From the NCBI GenBank assembly GCA_018262715.1, contig JADFDS010000005.1:1-64000 (forward strand): a stretch of DNA of 64,000 nt, written 5' to 3'. The first letter of the stretch is position 1; the number at the start of each line of letters is the position of its first letter. Made by a program: the position numbers and the translations under genes. Below are positions 17,740 to 27,483 of the stretch, piece by piece. This DNA is from Bacteroidota bacterium. Its GTDB lineage: Bacteria > Bacteroidota > Bacteroidia > Bacteroidales > VadinHA17. The notes under the pieces were generated by a model that searched no databases, was not told where the DNA came from, and saw only the letters and a list, made by a program, of their open reading frames with translations.

Positions 17740-18759
17740 ATGGAGGAGCAGTTCAACCTGAGAAAAGAGATCACTCTTGCCGGTGATGCGGAGCTCGAAA
17801 AGCAACTTCGCCCGTTGACTTTTTCTGACTTCAGGGGGCAACAGCGCATTACCGACAACCTGAGCGTTTTTGTCACAGCTGCGCTGCAGCGGGGCGAAGC
17901 TCTTGATCACGTGCTTCTGCATGGTCCGCCCGGACTGGGAAAAACCACCCTCGCTTCAATAATATCAAACGAGCTCAAGGTAAAGCTCAAGGTCACATCG
18001 GGTCCGGTCCTTGACAAGCCCGGCGACCTGGCGGGACTTCTTACCAGCCTCGATGAGGGTGATGTGCTTTTCATTGACGAGATACACCGGCTGCACCCGG
18101 TGGTTGAGGAGTATCTGTATTCCGCAATGGAGGACTACCAGATAGACATAATGATTGACAAGGGGCCGGGAGCACGGTCGGTCCAGCTGAAGCTCAATCC
18201 GTTTACCCTGATAGGCGCCACAACCCGCTCCGGACTGCTTACCAGCCCTCTTCGGGCCCGCTTCGGAATCAAGTTCCACCTTGAGTACTATGATGCCCCC
18301 GTTCTCAAGGGAATAGTCAAAAGATCAGCCTCGATTATGAACGTGGCCATAAATGAAAGTGCTGCTGCTGAAATTGCATCGCGCAGCAGGGGTACGCCAA
18401 GAATAGCGAACGCTCTGCTTAGAAGGGTAAGGGATTTTGCCCAGGTAAAAGGCAGCGGCGCCATTGATCTTGACATAACCAGGTACTCGCTTGAAGCCCT
18501 GAATATTGACAAGCACGGCCTTGACGAGATGGATAACCGCATACTGAAGACCATTATTGAAAAGTTCAGGGGAGGGCCCGTTGGGCTGAATAATGTGGCA
18601 ACGGCAGTGGGAGAGGAGAGCGGCACCATTGAAGAGGTTTACGAACCGTTTCTTATTAAGGAGGGTTACATCAAACGTACACCTCGCGGCCGCGAGGCTA
18701 CAGAACGGGCATACAGGCATCTCGGGATAGTGAGGGGAACCGAAGAAACGCTATTCTGA
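17740..18759 (+). CDS. ruvB: Holliday junction branch-migration ATPase RuvB
   Basis: 339 residues, standard length. It forms the hexameric motor that drives branch migration of Holliday junctions with RuvA. Walker A is GPPGLGKTT, Walker B FIDEIHR, and the sensor 1 and arginine-finger region reads [18 protein letters not shown]. The C-terminal winged helix ends with [18 protein letters not shown]. RuvA and RuvC are not in the window. The gene starts 7 nt after the MORN-repeat gene, so it is the third gene of the nadA operon. Confidence 0.97.
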   Translation: MEEQFNLRKEITLAGDAELEKQLRPLTFSDFRGQQRITDNLSVFVTAALQRGEALDHVLLHGPPGLGKTTLASIISNELKVKLKVTSGPVLDKPGDLAGLLTSLDEGDVLFIDEIHRLHPVVEEYLYSAMEDYQIDIMIDKGPGARSVQLKLNPFTLIGATTRSGLLTSPLRARFGIKFHLEYYDAPVLKGIVKRSASIMNVAINESAAAEIASRSRGTPRIANALLRRVRDFAQVKGSGAIDLDITRYSLEALNIDKHGLDEMDNRILKTIIEKFRGGPVGLNNVATAVGEESGTIEEVYEPFLIKEGYIKRTPRGREATERAYRHLGIVRGTEETLF

Positions 18760-18772
18760 TCAGGCGGCAGCG

Positions 18773-18800
18773 CCCGCCACGGAACAAACCCGGCGGCGGG
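18773..18800. terminator. GC-rich hairpin between convergent ruvB and crp-like genes
   Basis: CCCGCC at 18773-18778 can pair with GGCGGG at 18795-18800, with further GG/CC pairing inside. It lies midway between two convergent genes, where a two-way terminator is expected, but neither side has a run of T, so intrinsic termination is uncertain. Confidence 0.3.
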
Positions 18801-18829
18801 AGCAATAAACCCGCGGTTCAGCTTCAGCC

Positions 18830-19543
18830 TCAGGAACTTATCTTCTCAAGACCTTTCTGGTCTATTATCTTGATCTTGCGCCCGTTAAGCTCAATCAGAC
18901 GGTCGCTCTTGAATTCCGACAGAAGACGTATAACAGATTCTGTGGCTGTTCCCACGATGTTTGCAAGCTCTTCGCGCGTCAGCGAGATACGGAGATATTT
19001 CTGCTCGTCAAGACCGAAGTCCTTCACAAGACTGAGCAATACCTCAGCAACCCTCTCCCTTACTGTCTTCTGGGCAATATCAGTAATGTATGAGTTGGCT
19101 TCGGCAAGCTCATGACATGTCAGTTTCACCACCTCAAAAGCAAAAGACGGGTTTGTCTTCACAAACTGAATGAGCAGCTCAGATGGGATGAAGCATACCT
19201 GGCAGTCTTCAATAACTTCTGCAGAGGTACATGCCGGCTCGTTGCTCAGCACGGACCTGTAGGCGATTATCTCTCCTTTCCTGGCGAATCTGATTATCTG
19301 TTCCTTGCCGTCTATGCCGGTTTTGAAGACCTTGATGATTCCTGAGTTAATGCAATAAAATCCGCTGATCCGGTTACCCTCATGATAAAGGATATCGCCT
19401 CTCTTGTAACGCCTGAAATCCTTCTCGAAATTCAGCCTGTCTGTCTCATCCCTTGTAAGGAAGCGAAAAACCGAACTGGTTTCAAAAGCACACTTGTCAC
19501 AGAATGATATGGTAAAGTCATGCTGTTTCATAAATCTGGACAT
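18830..19543 (-). CDS. Crp/Fnr-family transcription regulator
   Basis: 237 residues. N-terminal cysteines C15 and C18 (CDKC) precede a cyclic-nucleotide-binding-type beta roll (GDILYHEGNRISGFYCINSG). The C-terminal helix-turn-helix has the recognition helix TATESVIRLLSEF. Glu and Arg sit at the positions that in Fnr read a TTGA half-site, while the Ser is replaced by Ile. The CxxC pair could bind metal or an Fe-S cluster, but the full Fnr ligand set is not obvious. It is 33 nt downstream of pheS on the same strand. The TTGAC-N4-GTCAA sites at 9842 and 46299 are candidate targets. Confidence 0.88.
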   Translation of the reverse strand: MSRFMKQHDFTISFCDKCAFETSSVFRFLTRDETDRLNFEKDFRRYKRGDILYHEGNRISGFYCINSGIIKVFKTGIDGKEQIIRFARKGEIIAYRSVLSNEPACTSAEVIEDCQVCFIPSELLIQFVKTNPSFAFEVVKLTCHELAEANSYITDIAQKTVRERVAEVLLSLVKDFGLDEQKYLRISLTREELANIVGTATESVIRLLSEFKSDRLIELNGRKIKIIDQKGLEKISS

Positions 19544-19576
19544 TAGGTAACAAAGGTGGGCATTAATTCCCTAATA

Positions 19577-20620
19577 TCATAAAATTTCCGTCCGGAACTG
19601 GTTCAGAAACCTTATGTCATTTTCGAAATAAAGTCTCAGGTCATTAACCCCGTATTTCAGCATGGTTGCCCTCTCTATTCCCATCCCGAAGGCATACCCT
19701 GTATACTTTTCAGAATCAATGCCGCAGGCCTCGAGAACATTCGGATCCACCATGCCACATCCAAGCAGCTCGAGCCAGCCCGTACCCTTGCATACGTTGC
19801 ATCCTTTTCCGCCGCAGATGTTGCAGCTTATGTCCATCTCGGCCGAAGGCTCGGTAAAGGGGAAAAAGGAGGGCCTCAGCCTGATGCTGACATCTTTCCC
19901 GAACAGTTCGGTGGCAAAATAGAGCAGCGTCTGCTTCAGGTCGGCAAATGATACATTTTCAGCAACATACAATCCTTCAACCTGGTGGAAAATACAGTGT
20001 GCCCGTGCTGAAACAGCCTCGTTGCGGAAGACTCTTCCGGGAGAAATGGTACGGATGGGGGGCTGCTGGTTTTCCATTACCCTGACCTGAACCGAGGAGG
20101 TGTGTGTCCGCAGGAGCACATCATGAGGATCGGACTCTGTGCCGGATTTCTTTTCTATGAAAAAGGTATCCTGCATGTCACGGGCCGGGTGGTCACTGGC
20201 AAAGTTGAGCATGGTGAAGACATGATTGTCGTCTTCTATCTCGGGACCTTCCGACACGGTGAATCCGATACGGCTGAAGATGTCAATGATCTCGTTCCTG
20301 ACAATGGATATGGGGTGACGCGTTCCTTCCCCGAAGGGATAGGCAGGCATGGTAAGATCGACTGATGGTCCGGCAACCTCGGTCATTGCCAGGCGCTCCT
20401 TGTGCTCGTTGTATTTGTCTGTTGCAGACTGTTTAAGATCATTAAGCAGCTGGCCGGTTTCCCGCTTCGCCTCAGGCGGAACGTTCCTGAATCCTTCAAA
20501 AAGCACTGATATCAGCCCTTTCTTGCTCAGGTAGGCTATCCTGAACTGCTCGAGTGAACCCTCGCCGTCAATATTGTATTCTTCGATCTCTTTTTTTAGT
20601 TCTGCTATCCTCTCCTTCAT
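19577..20620 (-). CDS. pheS: Phenylalanyl-tRNA synthetase alpha subunit
   Basis: 347 residues. It charges tRNA-Phe together with PheT, which is not in the window; split pheS and pheT genes are usual in this phylum. An N-terminal coiled-coil arm is followed by the class II catalytic core: motif 2 FRNEAVSARAHCIFHQVEG and motif 3 GYAFGMGIERATMLKYG. The insert CNICGGKGCNVCKGTGW has four cysteines in two pairs, the usual pattern in bacterial PheS. It is 14 nt downstream of the cyclophilin gene. Confidence 0.96.
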   Translation of the reverse strand: MKERIAELKKEIEEYNIDGEGSLEQFRIAYLSKKGLISVLFEGFRNVPPEAKRETGQLLNDLKQSATDKYNEHKERLAMTEVAGPSVDLTMPAYPFGEGTRHPISIVRNEIIDIFSRIGFTVSEGPEIEDDNHVFTMLNFASDHPARDMQDTFFIEKKSGTESDPHDVLLRTHTSSVQVRVMENQQPPIRTISPGRVFRNEAVSARAHCIFHQVEGLYVAENVSFADLKQTLLYFATELFGKDVSIRLRPSFFPFTEPSAEMDISCNICGGKGCNVCKGTGWLELLGCGMVDPNVLEACGIDSEKYTGYAFGMGIERATMLKYGVNDLRLYFENDIRFLNQFRTEIL

Positions 20621-20634
20621 CTCTGAATGCCCTG

Positions 20635-21432
20635 TTATTTAATGATTTTCACCTTGACAATCCTTATGTCCTGCACTGGTCTGTCAGTCAAATCGGTAGC
20701 TGTACCCGCAATGGCGTCAACCACTTCCATTCCCTCCAGAACCTCTCCGAAAACCGTATAGGCGCCGTCAAGAAAGGGTGTGCCTCCGACGGTTTTGTAT
20801 GCGTTCCTGTGATGTTCGGGCATGACATAGGTACCGGCTTTTTCCATGGCGTCATATGCTTTTATGATGGCCGACTGCTGTATTTCATCCTCGGTCATTT
20901 CCTTTCCGGCCTGTTCTGCTTCCCTGCGAAGATCCAGAAGGGCCTTGTTGTAGAGAAACTGCCGGCGGTTGTACTCAATGCGCTCTATCGTGGCGGCAAG
21001 CTCCTCGTCATTGTAAACCTTACCCTGCACGATGTAGAACTGCGTTCCGGAAGAGTTACGTTCAGGATTGACATCATCACCGGTCCTTGCAGCCGCAACC
21101 ACGCCTCTCCTGTGGAAAAGGGAATCATTGATCTCTGCCGGAACAGTATAATCATCACTGATGAGCGTTGAATCATGGCGTGTGGAGCCGTCACCGGTCT
21201 GTATCATGAAATTCTTTATTACACGGTGGAAAGTGACACCGTTATAAAAACCGCTCTCGGCAAGTTTGATGAAGTTGTCGCGGTGCAGCGGGGTGAGGTC
21301 GGAGAGTGATATCACAATGTCTCCTTCGGTGGTCTGTAACACGGCGCGTACGCCTTTCTTGCTTCCTGCCGAGCAGCCGGCAATTATTATGGCTGCTGCC
21401 AGTGTCATGACGATGCGGAATGAAGTCCTCAT
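20635..21432 (-). CDS. Cyclophilin-type peptidyl-prolyl isomerase lipoprotein
   Basis: 265 residues. A lipoprotein signal with lipobox IIAGC (C20) places it in the periplasm, on an outer or inner membrane. The cyclophilin fold shows NFIKLAESGFYNGVTFHRVIKNFMIQTGD and FGEVLEGMEVVDAI. A charged insertion of about 75 residues (about 145-215, helical) splits the barrel after GTQFYIVQGK, typical of Bacteroidetes cyclophilins. It catalyses cis-trans isomerisation of X-Pro bonds in exported proteins. It is the first gene of the ppi-pheS-crp group and shares a promoter region with the divergent flippase. Confidence 0.9.
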   Translation of the reverse strand: MRTSFRIVMTLAAAIIIAGCSAGSKKGVRAVLQTTEGDIVISLSDLTPLHRDNFIKLAESGFYNGVTFHRVIKNFMIQTGDGSTRHDSTLISDDYTVPAEINDSLFHRRGVVAAARTGDDVNPERNSSGTQFYIVQGKVYNDEELAATIERIEYNRRQFLYNKALLDLRREAEQAGKEMTEDEIQQSAIIKAYDAMEKAGTYVMPEHHRNAYKTVGGTPFLDGAYTVFGEVLEGMEVVDAIAGTATDLTDRPVQDIRIVKVKIIK

Positions 21433-21453
21433 TTTCTTTTAATTTACGAATGA

Positions 21454-21461
21454 CAAAGATA
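21454..21461 (-). promoter_or_regulatory. -7 element TATCTTTG for the cyclophilin gene
   Basis: On the minus strand this reads TATCTTTG, a full match to TAnnTTTG, 22 nt before the ATG at 21432. It directly abuts the opposing -7 element of the flippase operon. No good -33 TTTG is visible. Confidence 0.45.
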
Positions 21462-21469
21462 TATATTTG
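21462..21469 (+). promoter_or_regulatory. -7 element TATATTTG for the flippase operon
   Basis: TATATTTG matches TAnnTTTG and lies 15 nt before the ATG at 21485, so the leader would be under 10 nt. It is back to back with the minus-strand element at 21454-21461. Confidence 0.45.
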
Positions 21470-21484
21470 CAGTAAGAGTTAAGC

Positions 21485-22957
21485 ATGAACGATATACGCA
21501 AACTTGCGGGGCAGACGGTAATATACGGATTTGGAACGGTTGTGCCGCGATTCCTGAACTACGCCCTGCTTACCCCATTTTACACCCGTATTTTTGGTCT
21601 TGAGCAGTACGGTGTTGTTACGGAACTCTATGCATGGATGGTTCTGGCGCTTGTCATCCTCACCTACGGGATGGAGACCACCTACTTCAGGTTTGCCGGA
21701 AAAAAGGCGCCGGCGGAAAAGGTATACGGCACAGCACTGATCAGCCTCTTTTCCACCTCAGCCCTTTTCCTGCTGGCGGTATCGCTCTGCATAAATCAGG
21801 TTTCAGGATTTCTTGGTTATGAGCAGCACCCGGAGTATATCAGGATGTTTGCCTGGATAGTGGCCATCGACGCATTCTCGGCAATCCCCTTTGCATGGCT
21901 TCGGAACAACAACCGGCCGGTTGTCTTCAGCGCCCTGAAGATCATAAACGTTGTTGTAACAATTGTCATAGCCTTCTTTTTCCTGAAGATCGCACCTTCA
22001 CTGGCAGAAAAAGGAAGCACCTGGATTTACAAGATATGGAACCCCGATTTCCAGGTGGGATATGTCTTTGTGGCAAACCTGGCCGGATCTGCCATTACTC
22101 TCATATGTCTTATTCCGTTCATTTTCAGGATGCAGCCGGTGTTTGACAGGAAACTGCTGGGCAGGATGCTGGCATACAGCTGGCCTTTGCTTATAGGAGG
22201 TATGGCCGGGTCACTAAATGAAGTACTCGACAAAATCCTCCTGCGCAGACTGATTGGTGGCACTGAGGGGCTTGCCACTGTAGGGATGTACGGGGCAGGA
22301 TATAAGGTGGGAGTACTCATGTCACTTTTCATCCAGATGTATCGCTTTGCGGCGGAACCCTTCTTCTTTGAAAAGGCGGGAAGCAGGGACGCGAAGGAAA
22401 CCTATGCCGTAACGATGAAATACTTCGTGATAACGGCACTGATACTATTCCTGGGAATCAATCTGTACCCGGAGGCAGTCCGGATCCTCATCGGGGATAT
22501 TTTCCGCGAATCACTGATTGTGGTGCCGATTGTAAGCATGGGATATCTCCTGCTGGGCATCTTCATCAACCAGAGCATCTGGTACAAGGTTGACGACAAG
22601 ACAATTTACGGAGCATGGATTACCCTTGTGGGTGTTGCCGTAACAGTTGCAGTGAACGTCATTTTCGTGCCGGTGTTCGGATATATTGCAGCTGCCTGGG
22701 CTCACATTGCATGCTATCTTTCGATGGTCATCGTCTCATATTTTGTGGGACAGAAATATTACCCGATAAAGTATGAAACAGGGAAAATATTCATGTACAT
22801 AGTCCTGGCGGTGGCACTGCTGTTCGTTTCCATGCTGCTGGCAGGCGAAAATAAAATACTCAATACAGTCATTGACACTCTGCTGCTTTTCATTTTCTTT
22901 GCCGTTGCTGAAATCAGGGATAAATTCTTTACGTTATTGTTTAAAAGAGGTTCATGA
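21485..22957 (+). CDS. Polysaccharide/lipid flippase (Wzx/MATE-like)
   Basis: 490 residues with about 12-14 hydrophobic helices. The start [20 protein letters not shown] and the helices that follow are those of the oligosaccharide flippase / polysaccharide biosynthesis family in the MOP superfamily. Such proteins move undecaprenyl-linked sugars across the inner membrane. No glycosyltransferases lie beside it, so the substrate is unknown; it could be lipid II (MurJ-like) or a cell-envelope glycan. It starts a plus-strand run in which dut and the TPR lipoprotein overlap their predecessors by 4 nt. Confidence 0.88.
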   Translation: MNDIRKLAGQTVIYGFGTVVPRFLNYALLTPFYTRIFGLEQYGVVTELYAWMVLALVILTYGMETTYFRFAGKKAPAEKVYGTALISLFSTSALFLLAVSLCINQVSGFLGYEQHPEYIRMFAWIVAIDAFSAIPFAWLRNNNRPVVFSALKIINVVVTIVIAFFFLKIAPSLAEKGSTWIYKIWNPDFQVGYVFVANLAGSAITLICLIPFIFRMQPVFDRKLLGRMLAYSWPLLIGGMAGSLNEVLDKILLRRLIGGTEGLATVGMYGAGYKVGVLMSLFIQMYRFAAEPFFFEKAGSRDAKETYAVTMKYFVITALILFLGINLYPEAVRILIGDIFRESLIVVPIVSMGYLLLGIFINQSIWYKVDDKTIYGAWITLVGVAVTVAVNVIFVPVFGYIAAAWAHIACYLSMVIVSYFVGQKYYPIKYETGKIFMYIVLAVALLFVSMLLAGENKILNTVIDTLLLFIFFAVAEIRDKFFTLLFKRGS

Positions 22958-23388
22958 AGATCAGGATAGTAAATAAGTCGTCACACCCCCTTCCGGCATA
23001 CGAGACTGAGCACTCTGCGGGGATGGACCTGCGGGCGTTTACCGGGGGACCGGTCACCCTGAAGCCGATGGAGAGGAAACTCATTCCGACAGGCCTTTAC
23101 ATTGAGCTGCCGGTTGGTTATGAAGCTCAGGTAAGGCCACGAAGCGGCCTCGCCATCAGGCACGGAATCACGGTATTGAACTCACCCGGCACAATAGATG
23201 CAGACTACAGGGGAGAAATTGGAGTTATATTGATTAACCTGTCGGAAAGCGAATTCACAATCAACGATGGAGACAGAATAGCCCAGATGATAATTTCACA
23301 GTATGTGAAGGTGGAGCTGACGGGTACTGACAGTATAGAAATGACCGCCAGGGGCGAAGGCGGATTCGGACATTCAGGGAGAATATGA
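22954..23388 (+). CDS. dut: Deoxyuridine triphosphatase
   Basis: 144 residues. It hydrolyses dUTP to dUMP and pyrophosphate, keeping uracil out of DNA. All five trimeric dUTPase motifs are present: [41 protein letters not shown] and the C-terminal arm [10 protein letters not shown]. The start overlaps the flippase stop as ATGA, and its own stop overlaps the next start as ATGA, so the three genes are translationally coupled. Confidence 0.97.
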   Translation: MKIRIVNKSSHPLPAYETEHSAGMDLRAFTGGPVTLKPMERKLIPTGLYIELPVGYEAQVRPRSGLAIRHGITVLNSPGTIDADYRGEIGVILINLSESEFTINDGDRIAQMIISQYVKVELTGTDSIEMTARGEGGFGHSGRI

Positions 23389-25100
23389 AGAATACAGTCA
23401 TACTGGTACTGCTCCTGCTGGCTGCGGCTGGATGTTCGGAAAAGGCGGTTTCGCCTGTCCTGACAAGGGACCGGGAAGCAAGGGCCGACAACCGTTATGA
23501 TTATATGCTTGCCGAGGCGCTCAGGCAGAAATATGTTGGCGAATTAAGCGAAGCCGCAGTACTGTTTGAGAAGTGCATCGAGCTTGACAGGAACAGGGCA
23601 GTGCCTTACTTTGAACTGGCTCAGATGTACTCAGCTGCAGGAATGAGCGGAAAGTCGCTTCAGTATGCTTCGACCGCCGCAAGGCTTGAGCCCGGGAATT
23701 ACTGGTACCAGCTTGCATGCGGCTCCCTCTTCACCCAGTATGAGATGAAAGACTCTGCCCTGGTTTATTTTTCAAGGGCACTGAAGGCCGACAGCAGGGC
23801 GGTGGAAGTTAACGGCATCCTCGCCGGACTGTATTCGGAAAAAGGCGAGACATCCAAAGCTGATTCACTGTTCAAAGTCCTTGACAGCGAAGGCGCTCTT
23901 ACGCCGGATATGTCACTGATGATGATATCTGGCCTGCTTGGCATGAATGAGCTCGACGAGGCGTCGAAGAGAACCGTTAAACTCCTGGAACAGCATCCTG
24001 AGGAGACCCGGTTCAGGGCATTGCTTGCTGATATCTACTATGAGCAGGGTCTGAAAGAGAAGAGTGACAGCATATACACGGAAATCATCGAAAAGGACCC
24101 GGATGACATAGAAACACAGTTGCTGTACCTGATAAGCCTTGTATACCGGAAGGAATACTCGGGCATATCCGGTTTCCTGGGCAATATCTTCAGAAGTGAT
24201 GTGGTGGAACGTGAAAGAAAGATTGCCGTGGCGCGCAGGCTGGCCGGCGATTCCGCCTACATAAAGGACAATGCTGAATCACTGCTCGGAAGCCTGTTGA
24301 TCCTTGAGGAGCAATACCCTGATGATGAGGAGATTATTTCACTACGCCCTGGCGTCTATGAGACCACGGGCATGATTGACCTTGCCATACAGAGATATGA
24401 GGAAATCATTAAGAGTGTCAGCCAGGGCTTCTGGTTCAGGGAGAGACTGATGATACTCTATGCCGGGAAGAAGGAGTATGGCAAACTTTATGAACTGGCC
24501 GCTGGTTATTCAAGGGATAATAACCGTAGCCTGCTAGGAAAGATATATTACGCCCTGGCTGCCATGGAGCTGAAAGAATATGCTGTTGCCGACAATGAGC
24601 TGAAGAAGGCGCTGATTCTTGCCGGAAACAATGACGAGCTGAAGATTCAGGTTTTATCACTTGAAGGCGATCTGAAATACAGGATGAAGGATTATGATGC
24701 TTCATATGCAAGCTATGAAGAGGCCCTGAAACTGTCTCCTGATGATCCGCTGCTGCTGAATAACTACGCCTACTTCCTTGCCGAAGGCAACAGAGACCTT
24801 AAGAAAGCCCTGAAAATGGCCATGAAAGTCATGGAAACCGGAAGTGACAACCCGACCTACATAGATACATATGCCTGGGTGCTCTACAAGATGGGAAAAT
24901 ACAGGGATGCTCACCGTGAAATGCTGAGAATTTTCGAACTGAGCAGTGAAAGAGACCCTGAATTACTGGAGCATATGGGATTTGTCAAGAAAGCCCTTGG
25001 CAAATGTGAGGAAGCTGTTATTTACTGGATGGAAGCACTGGAGAAGGACAATACCAAAATATACCTGGAGGAGGAGATAAAGAAATGCATGAAGCAATAA
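23385..25100 (+). CDS. TPR-repeat lipoprotein
   Basis: 571 residues. The lipobox LAAAGC (C17) marks an exported lipoprotein. The rest is built of tetratricopeptide helix pairs (for example [24 protein letters not shown]-like and [12 protein letters not shown], with C-terminal [15 protein letters not shown]). TPR arrays bind protein partners. Placed between dut and a DUF4292 (LolB-like) lipoprotein and an EnvC-like protein, it most likely works in envelope assembly. The exact partner is unknown. It overlaps dut by 4 nt and the next gene by 16 nt. Confidence 0.9.
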   Translation: MKNTVILVLLLLAAAGCSEKAVSPVLTRDREARADNRYDYMLAEALRQKYVGELSEAAVLFEKCIELDRNRAVPYFELAQMYSAAGMSGKSLQYASTAARLEPGNYWYQLACGSLFTQYEMKDSALVYFSRALKADSRAVEVNGILAGLYSEKGETSKADSLFKVLDSEGALTPDMSLMMISGLLGMNELDEASKRTVKLLEQHPEETRFRALLADIYYEQGLKEKSDSIYTEIIEKDPDDIETQLLYLISLVYRKEYSGISGFLGNIFRSDVVERERKIAVARRLAGDSAYIKDNAESLLGSLLILEEQYPDDEEIISLRPGVYETTGMIDLAIQRYEEIIKSVSQGFWFRERLMILYAGKKEYGKLYELAAGYSRDNNRSLLGKIYYALAAMELKEYAVADNELKKALILAGNNDELKIQVLSLEGDLKYRMKDYDASYASYEEALKLSPDDPLLLNNYAYFLAEGNRDLKKALKMAMKVMETGSDNPTYIDTYAWVLYKMGKYRDAHREMLRIFELSSERDPELLEHMGFVKKALGKCEEAVIYWMEALEKDNTKIYLEEEIKKCMKQ

Positions 25101-25849
25101 AATATGTTGCAATAATATCGTTCCTCTTTCTGCTGGCAGGCTGTTCTGCTTTGAAGAAGGAGAAGACAACCGGACCGGATGTCCAGCCGGCGGATGCCGG
25201 TTATAGTGCGATAATAGGCAATGTGGCCTCAAATAATATTTCTGAAAGGGGCTTTGAAATAAGGAAGGGCAGCATTGAACTGGAAGGTACCGAAGTTGAA
25301 GGAAAATTTGGTCTGCATGCAAGGCTGAACAGCAAAGGTGATTTTTATGGCTCCGTCAGAGGTCCCCTGGGAATTGAACTCGTCAGGGTTCTGATGGTCG
25401 GAAATGACATCGCTGCAATTGACCGGTTTAACAGGAAAATTTACATTGGTAAAAAGGACCAGGTCCTTAAAAAGAATGGAATGCCGTCAGATTTTATGAG
25501 CATTATTTTCGGCGACATGCCTTCAGAAGACGAAGTGGAGCTGATCAGATCGGAAAAAAATGAAATTGTTGTTGCTTCAGGAAATGGTGACTTCAGTAGT
25601 GTCATCTCCATTTGCCTTGACTACATGAAGGTTTGTAGCCGGAAGATTAATGCAAACACCTCTGATCATGAGATTTACATGTTATTCGGAGAGTTTGGGG
25701 AGTCAGGAGGAATGAAATATCCCTCTGAAATATCCATGGAAGAGAAGAAAAAAATGTTTCACGTGAAACTTTCAATAGATGATTTGATTTACGGGTATGA
25801 TTCTGACATAGAATTAAACCTGCCATCATACAAAAGGGAGTCATTTTGA
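25085..25849 (+). CDS. DUF4292 lipoprotein (LolB/LolA-like fold)
   Basis: 254 residues with lipobox LLAGC (C20). The body resembles DUF4292, a Bacteroidetes family related in pattern to LolA/LolB lipoprotein carriers (ARLNSKGDFYGSVRGPLGIELVRVLMVGNDIAAIDRFNRKIYIG). A role in lipoprotein or lipid transfer at the outer membrane is inference from fold similarity and from its neighbours (TPR lipoprotein, EnvC-like). The coding sequence contains a ParB-type palindrome at 25755-25770. Its stop codon overlaps the TTG start of the next gene. Confidence 0.85.
   Translation: MHEAIKYVAIISFLFLLAGCSALKKEKTTGPDVQPADAGYSAIIGNVASNNISERGFEIRKGSIELEGTEVEGKFGLHARLNSKGDFYGSVRGPLGIELVRVLMVGNDIAAIDRFNRKIYIGKKDQVLKKNGMPSDFMSIIFGDMPSEDEVELIRSEKNEIVVASGNGDFSSVISICLDYMKVCSRKINANTSDHEIYMLFGEFGESGGMKYPSEISMEEKKKMFHVKLSIDDLIYGYDSDIELNLPSYKRESF
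25755..25770. promoter_or_regulatory. parS-like ParB-binding palindrome (site 1)
   Basis: TGTTTCACGTGAAACT matches the universal chromosomal parS consensus TGTTTCACGTGAAACA at 15 of 16 positions, with a perfect 14-bp palindrome at 25756-25769. It lies inside the DUF4292 coding sequence, as parS sites often lie in genes. Confidence 0.8.
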
Positions 25850-27027
25850 AATATCTGTTCCTCATATTGTTTCTTGCAGTCTGGTCCGCTTCGGTGCTTT
25901 CAGGACAGAGTCGCTCCGAACTGGAGGAGATGAGAAAGAAGAATCTTCAGGAAATTGAATATGTTGACCGGTTGCTGAAAACGACGGCAAGCCAGAAGAC
26001 TGAGAACGTGAATGAGCTGAGGGTGATCGGCAGAAAGCTGAATCTCCGTGAAAAACTCATAGATGAGTATGGACAGGAAATAAATCTTCTGGAATACAGG
26101 ATTGGTTTGAATGCCCTGGCAACAGAAATGCTGGAGCAGGATCTGAATGAGCTGAAGAAGGATTATGCAAATTCAATATTGAGCGCTTACAAGGCCACCA
26201 AAGGCACACCTGCACTGGCATTCATTCTCTCGGCAGCAGACTTTAACCAGGGATACAAAAGATTGAAATATATACAGCAGGTTGCAAAGTACAGAAGAAA
26301 GGAATCAGAGACTATCGAAACGCTTTACACACAGCTTCAGGGAACCAAGGAAAGGCTTGAAAAGGACCGGAAGAATGTAAGTGACCTGAAGAACAAAGAG
26401 GTAAGGCAAAAGCAGATCCTGCGGCAGGAGCAGGACAGAAAGGAGAAACTGGTAAGCAATCTGAGCAGGAAGGAGAAGCAGTTAAAGCAGGAGCTTGATG
26501 AGAAAAGAAGAATTGCAAGGCAGATTGAAAAGGAGATTGAGCGGCTTATAGAGGCTGAGCGAAAGAAGAGCGAGACTGTGCCGATGAGTGCAGAAATGAA
26601 GGTTATAGGTGAGTCGTTCGGAGAAAACCGAGGAAGGATTCCCTGGCCGGTTGACAGGGGTATCATTACCAGTCATTTCGGAAGTCATCAGCATCCGGTT
26701 CTTAAGAATGTAATTGAAGATAATATAGGGATAGAGATAACCTCGAGCGGTCCGACAAAGGCAAAGTCTGTGTTCAAGGGCGAGGTAGGAGGGGTGTTTG
26801 CCATATCTGGTGCAAATATGGCTGTAATAATCAGGCACGGAAAGTACCTGACAGTGTATCAAAACCTGGTAAATGTCGTTGTTAAGGCAGGAGACAGCGT
26901 ATCACTGGGTCAGGTTATCGGTGACGTGTATGTGGATAACGGCGACGGCGGAAAGGCAGAGCTAAAATTTATGGTCTACGAAGAGAAGAAAAAGCTTGAT
27001 CCGGAACAGTGGCTTACAAAAAAATGA
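25846..27027 (+). CDS. EnvC-like coiled-coil protein with degenerate LytM (M23) domain
   Basis: 393 residues. A signal peptide (ending VLSGQ) is followed by a long coiled coil (about 25-240) and a C-terminal LytM-type domain (about 260-393, WPVDRGIITSHFGSHQHPV). The zinc ligands of active M23 peptidases are lost: H-x-G-x-D is N-x-G-x-E, and H-x-H is E-L-K. As in E. coli EnvC, it probably activates a cell-wall amidase in division instead of cutting peptidoglycan itself. The start is TTG at 25846 overlapping the previous stop (TTGA), with GGGAG eight bases before. No ATG is available nearby. Confidence 0.88.
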   Translation: MKYLFLILFLAVWSASVLSGQSRSELEEMRKKNLQEIEYVDRLLKTTASQKTENVNELRVIGRKLNLREKLIDEYGQEINLLEYRIGLNALATEMLEQDLNELKKDYANSILSAYKATKGTPALAFILSAADFNQGYKRLKYIQQVAKYRRKESETIETLYTQLQGTKERLEKDRKNVSDLKNKEVRQKQILRQEQDRKEKLVSNLSRKEKQLKQELDEKRRIARQIEKEIERLIEAERKKSETVPMSAEMKVIGESFGENRGRIPWPVDRGIITSHFGSHQHPVLKNVIEDNIGIEITSSGPTKAKSVFKGEVGGVFAISGANMAVIIRHGKYLTVYQNLVNVVVKAGDSVSLGQVIGDVYVDNGDGGKAELKFMVYEEKKKLDPEQWLTKK

Positions 27028-27086
27028 CTAAATTTTGCAACAAATAAATACCCTTTCAGTTAAAAAATAGTGATAGGGATTCAGGA

Positions 27087-27479
27087 ATGGAAAGCATTAC
27101 TATTAATTCAGACATTGAAAAATTGCGCGTTGTAGAAACGCTGGTTGATACGTTGTCAAAAAAGCTTGGTATCTCTGACGAGGTTTACGGAAAGATACTG
27201 ATTTCTACAGTCGAGGCTGTAAACAACGCAATATTACACGGAAACAAGGGTATTGAGGATAGAACTGTGACGGTGGATTTTACTGCTGACGGAAATATGT
27301 TTGAGGTTACCGTTACGGACCAGGGTGAGGGCTTTGACTACAATCATCTGCCGGACCCTACGGATCCGGAAAATATCGAGAACCTTCACGGACGCGGGGT
27401 GTTTATTATGAGAAGCCTGGCGGACATAATTGAGTATAACCTGCCGGGCAATCAGGTAAAGATGCGGTTTAAATACTGA
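27087..27479 (+). CDS. RsbW/SpoIIAB-like serine kinase-type ATPase
   Basis: 130 residues, a lone GHKL ATPase domain of the anti-sigma-factor kinase type. The N box reads EAVNNAILHGNKG, the G1 box DQGEGFD and the G2 region GRGVFIMRSL. In other bacteria such proteins bind sigma factors or phosphorylate an anti-sigma antagonist. No antagonist (STAS) or sigma gene lies next to it here. Instead it precedes ybeY and mnmG with a 4-nt gap, an arrangement I associate with Bacteroidetes in general. Target unknown. Confidence 0.88.
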   Translation: MESITINSDIEKLRVVETLVDTLSKKLGISDEVYGKILISTVEAVNNAILHGNKGIEDRTVTVDFTADGNMFEVTVTDQGEGFDYNHLPDPTDPENIENLHGRGVFIMRSLADIIEYNLPGNQVKMRFKY

Positions 27480-27483
27480 TTCC

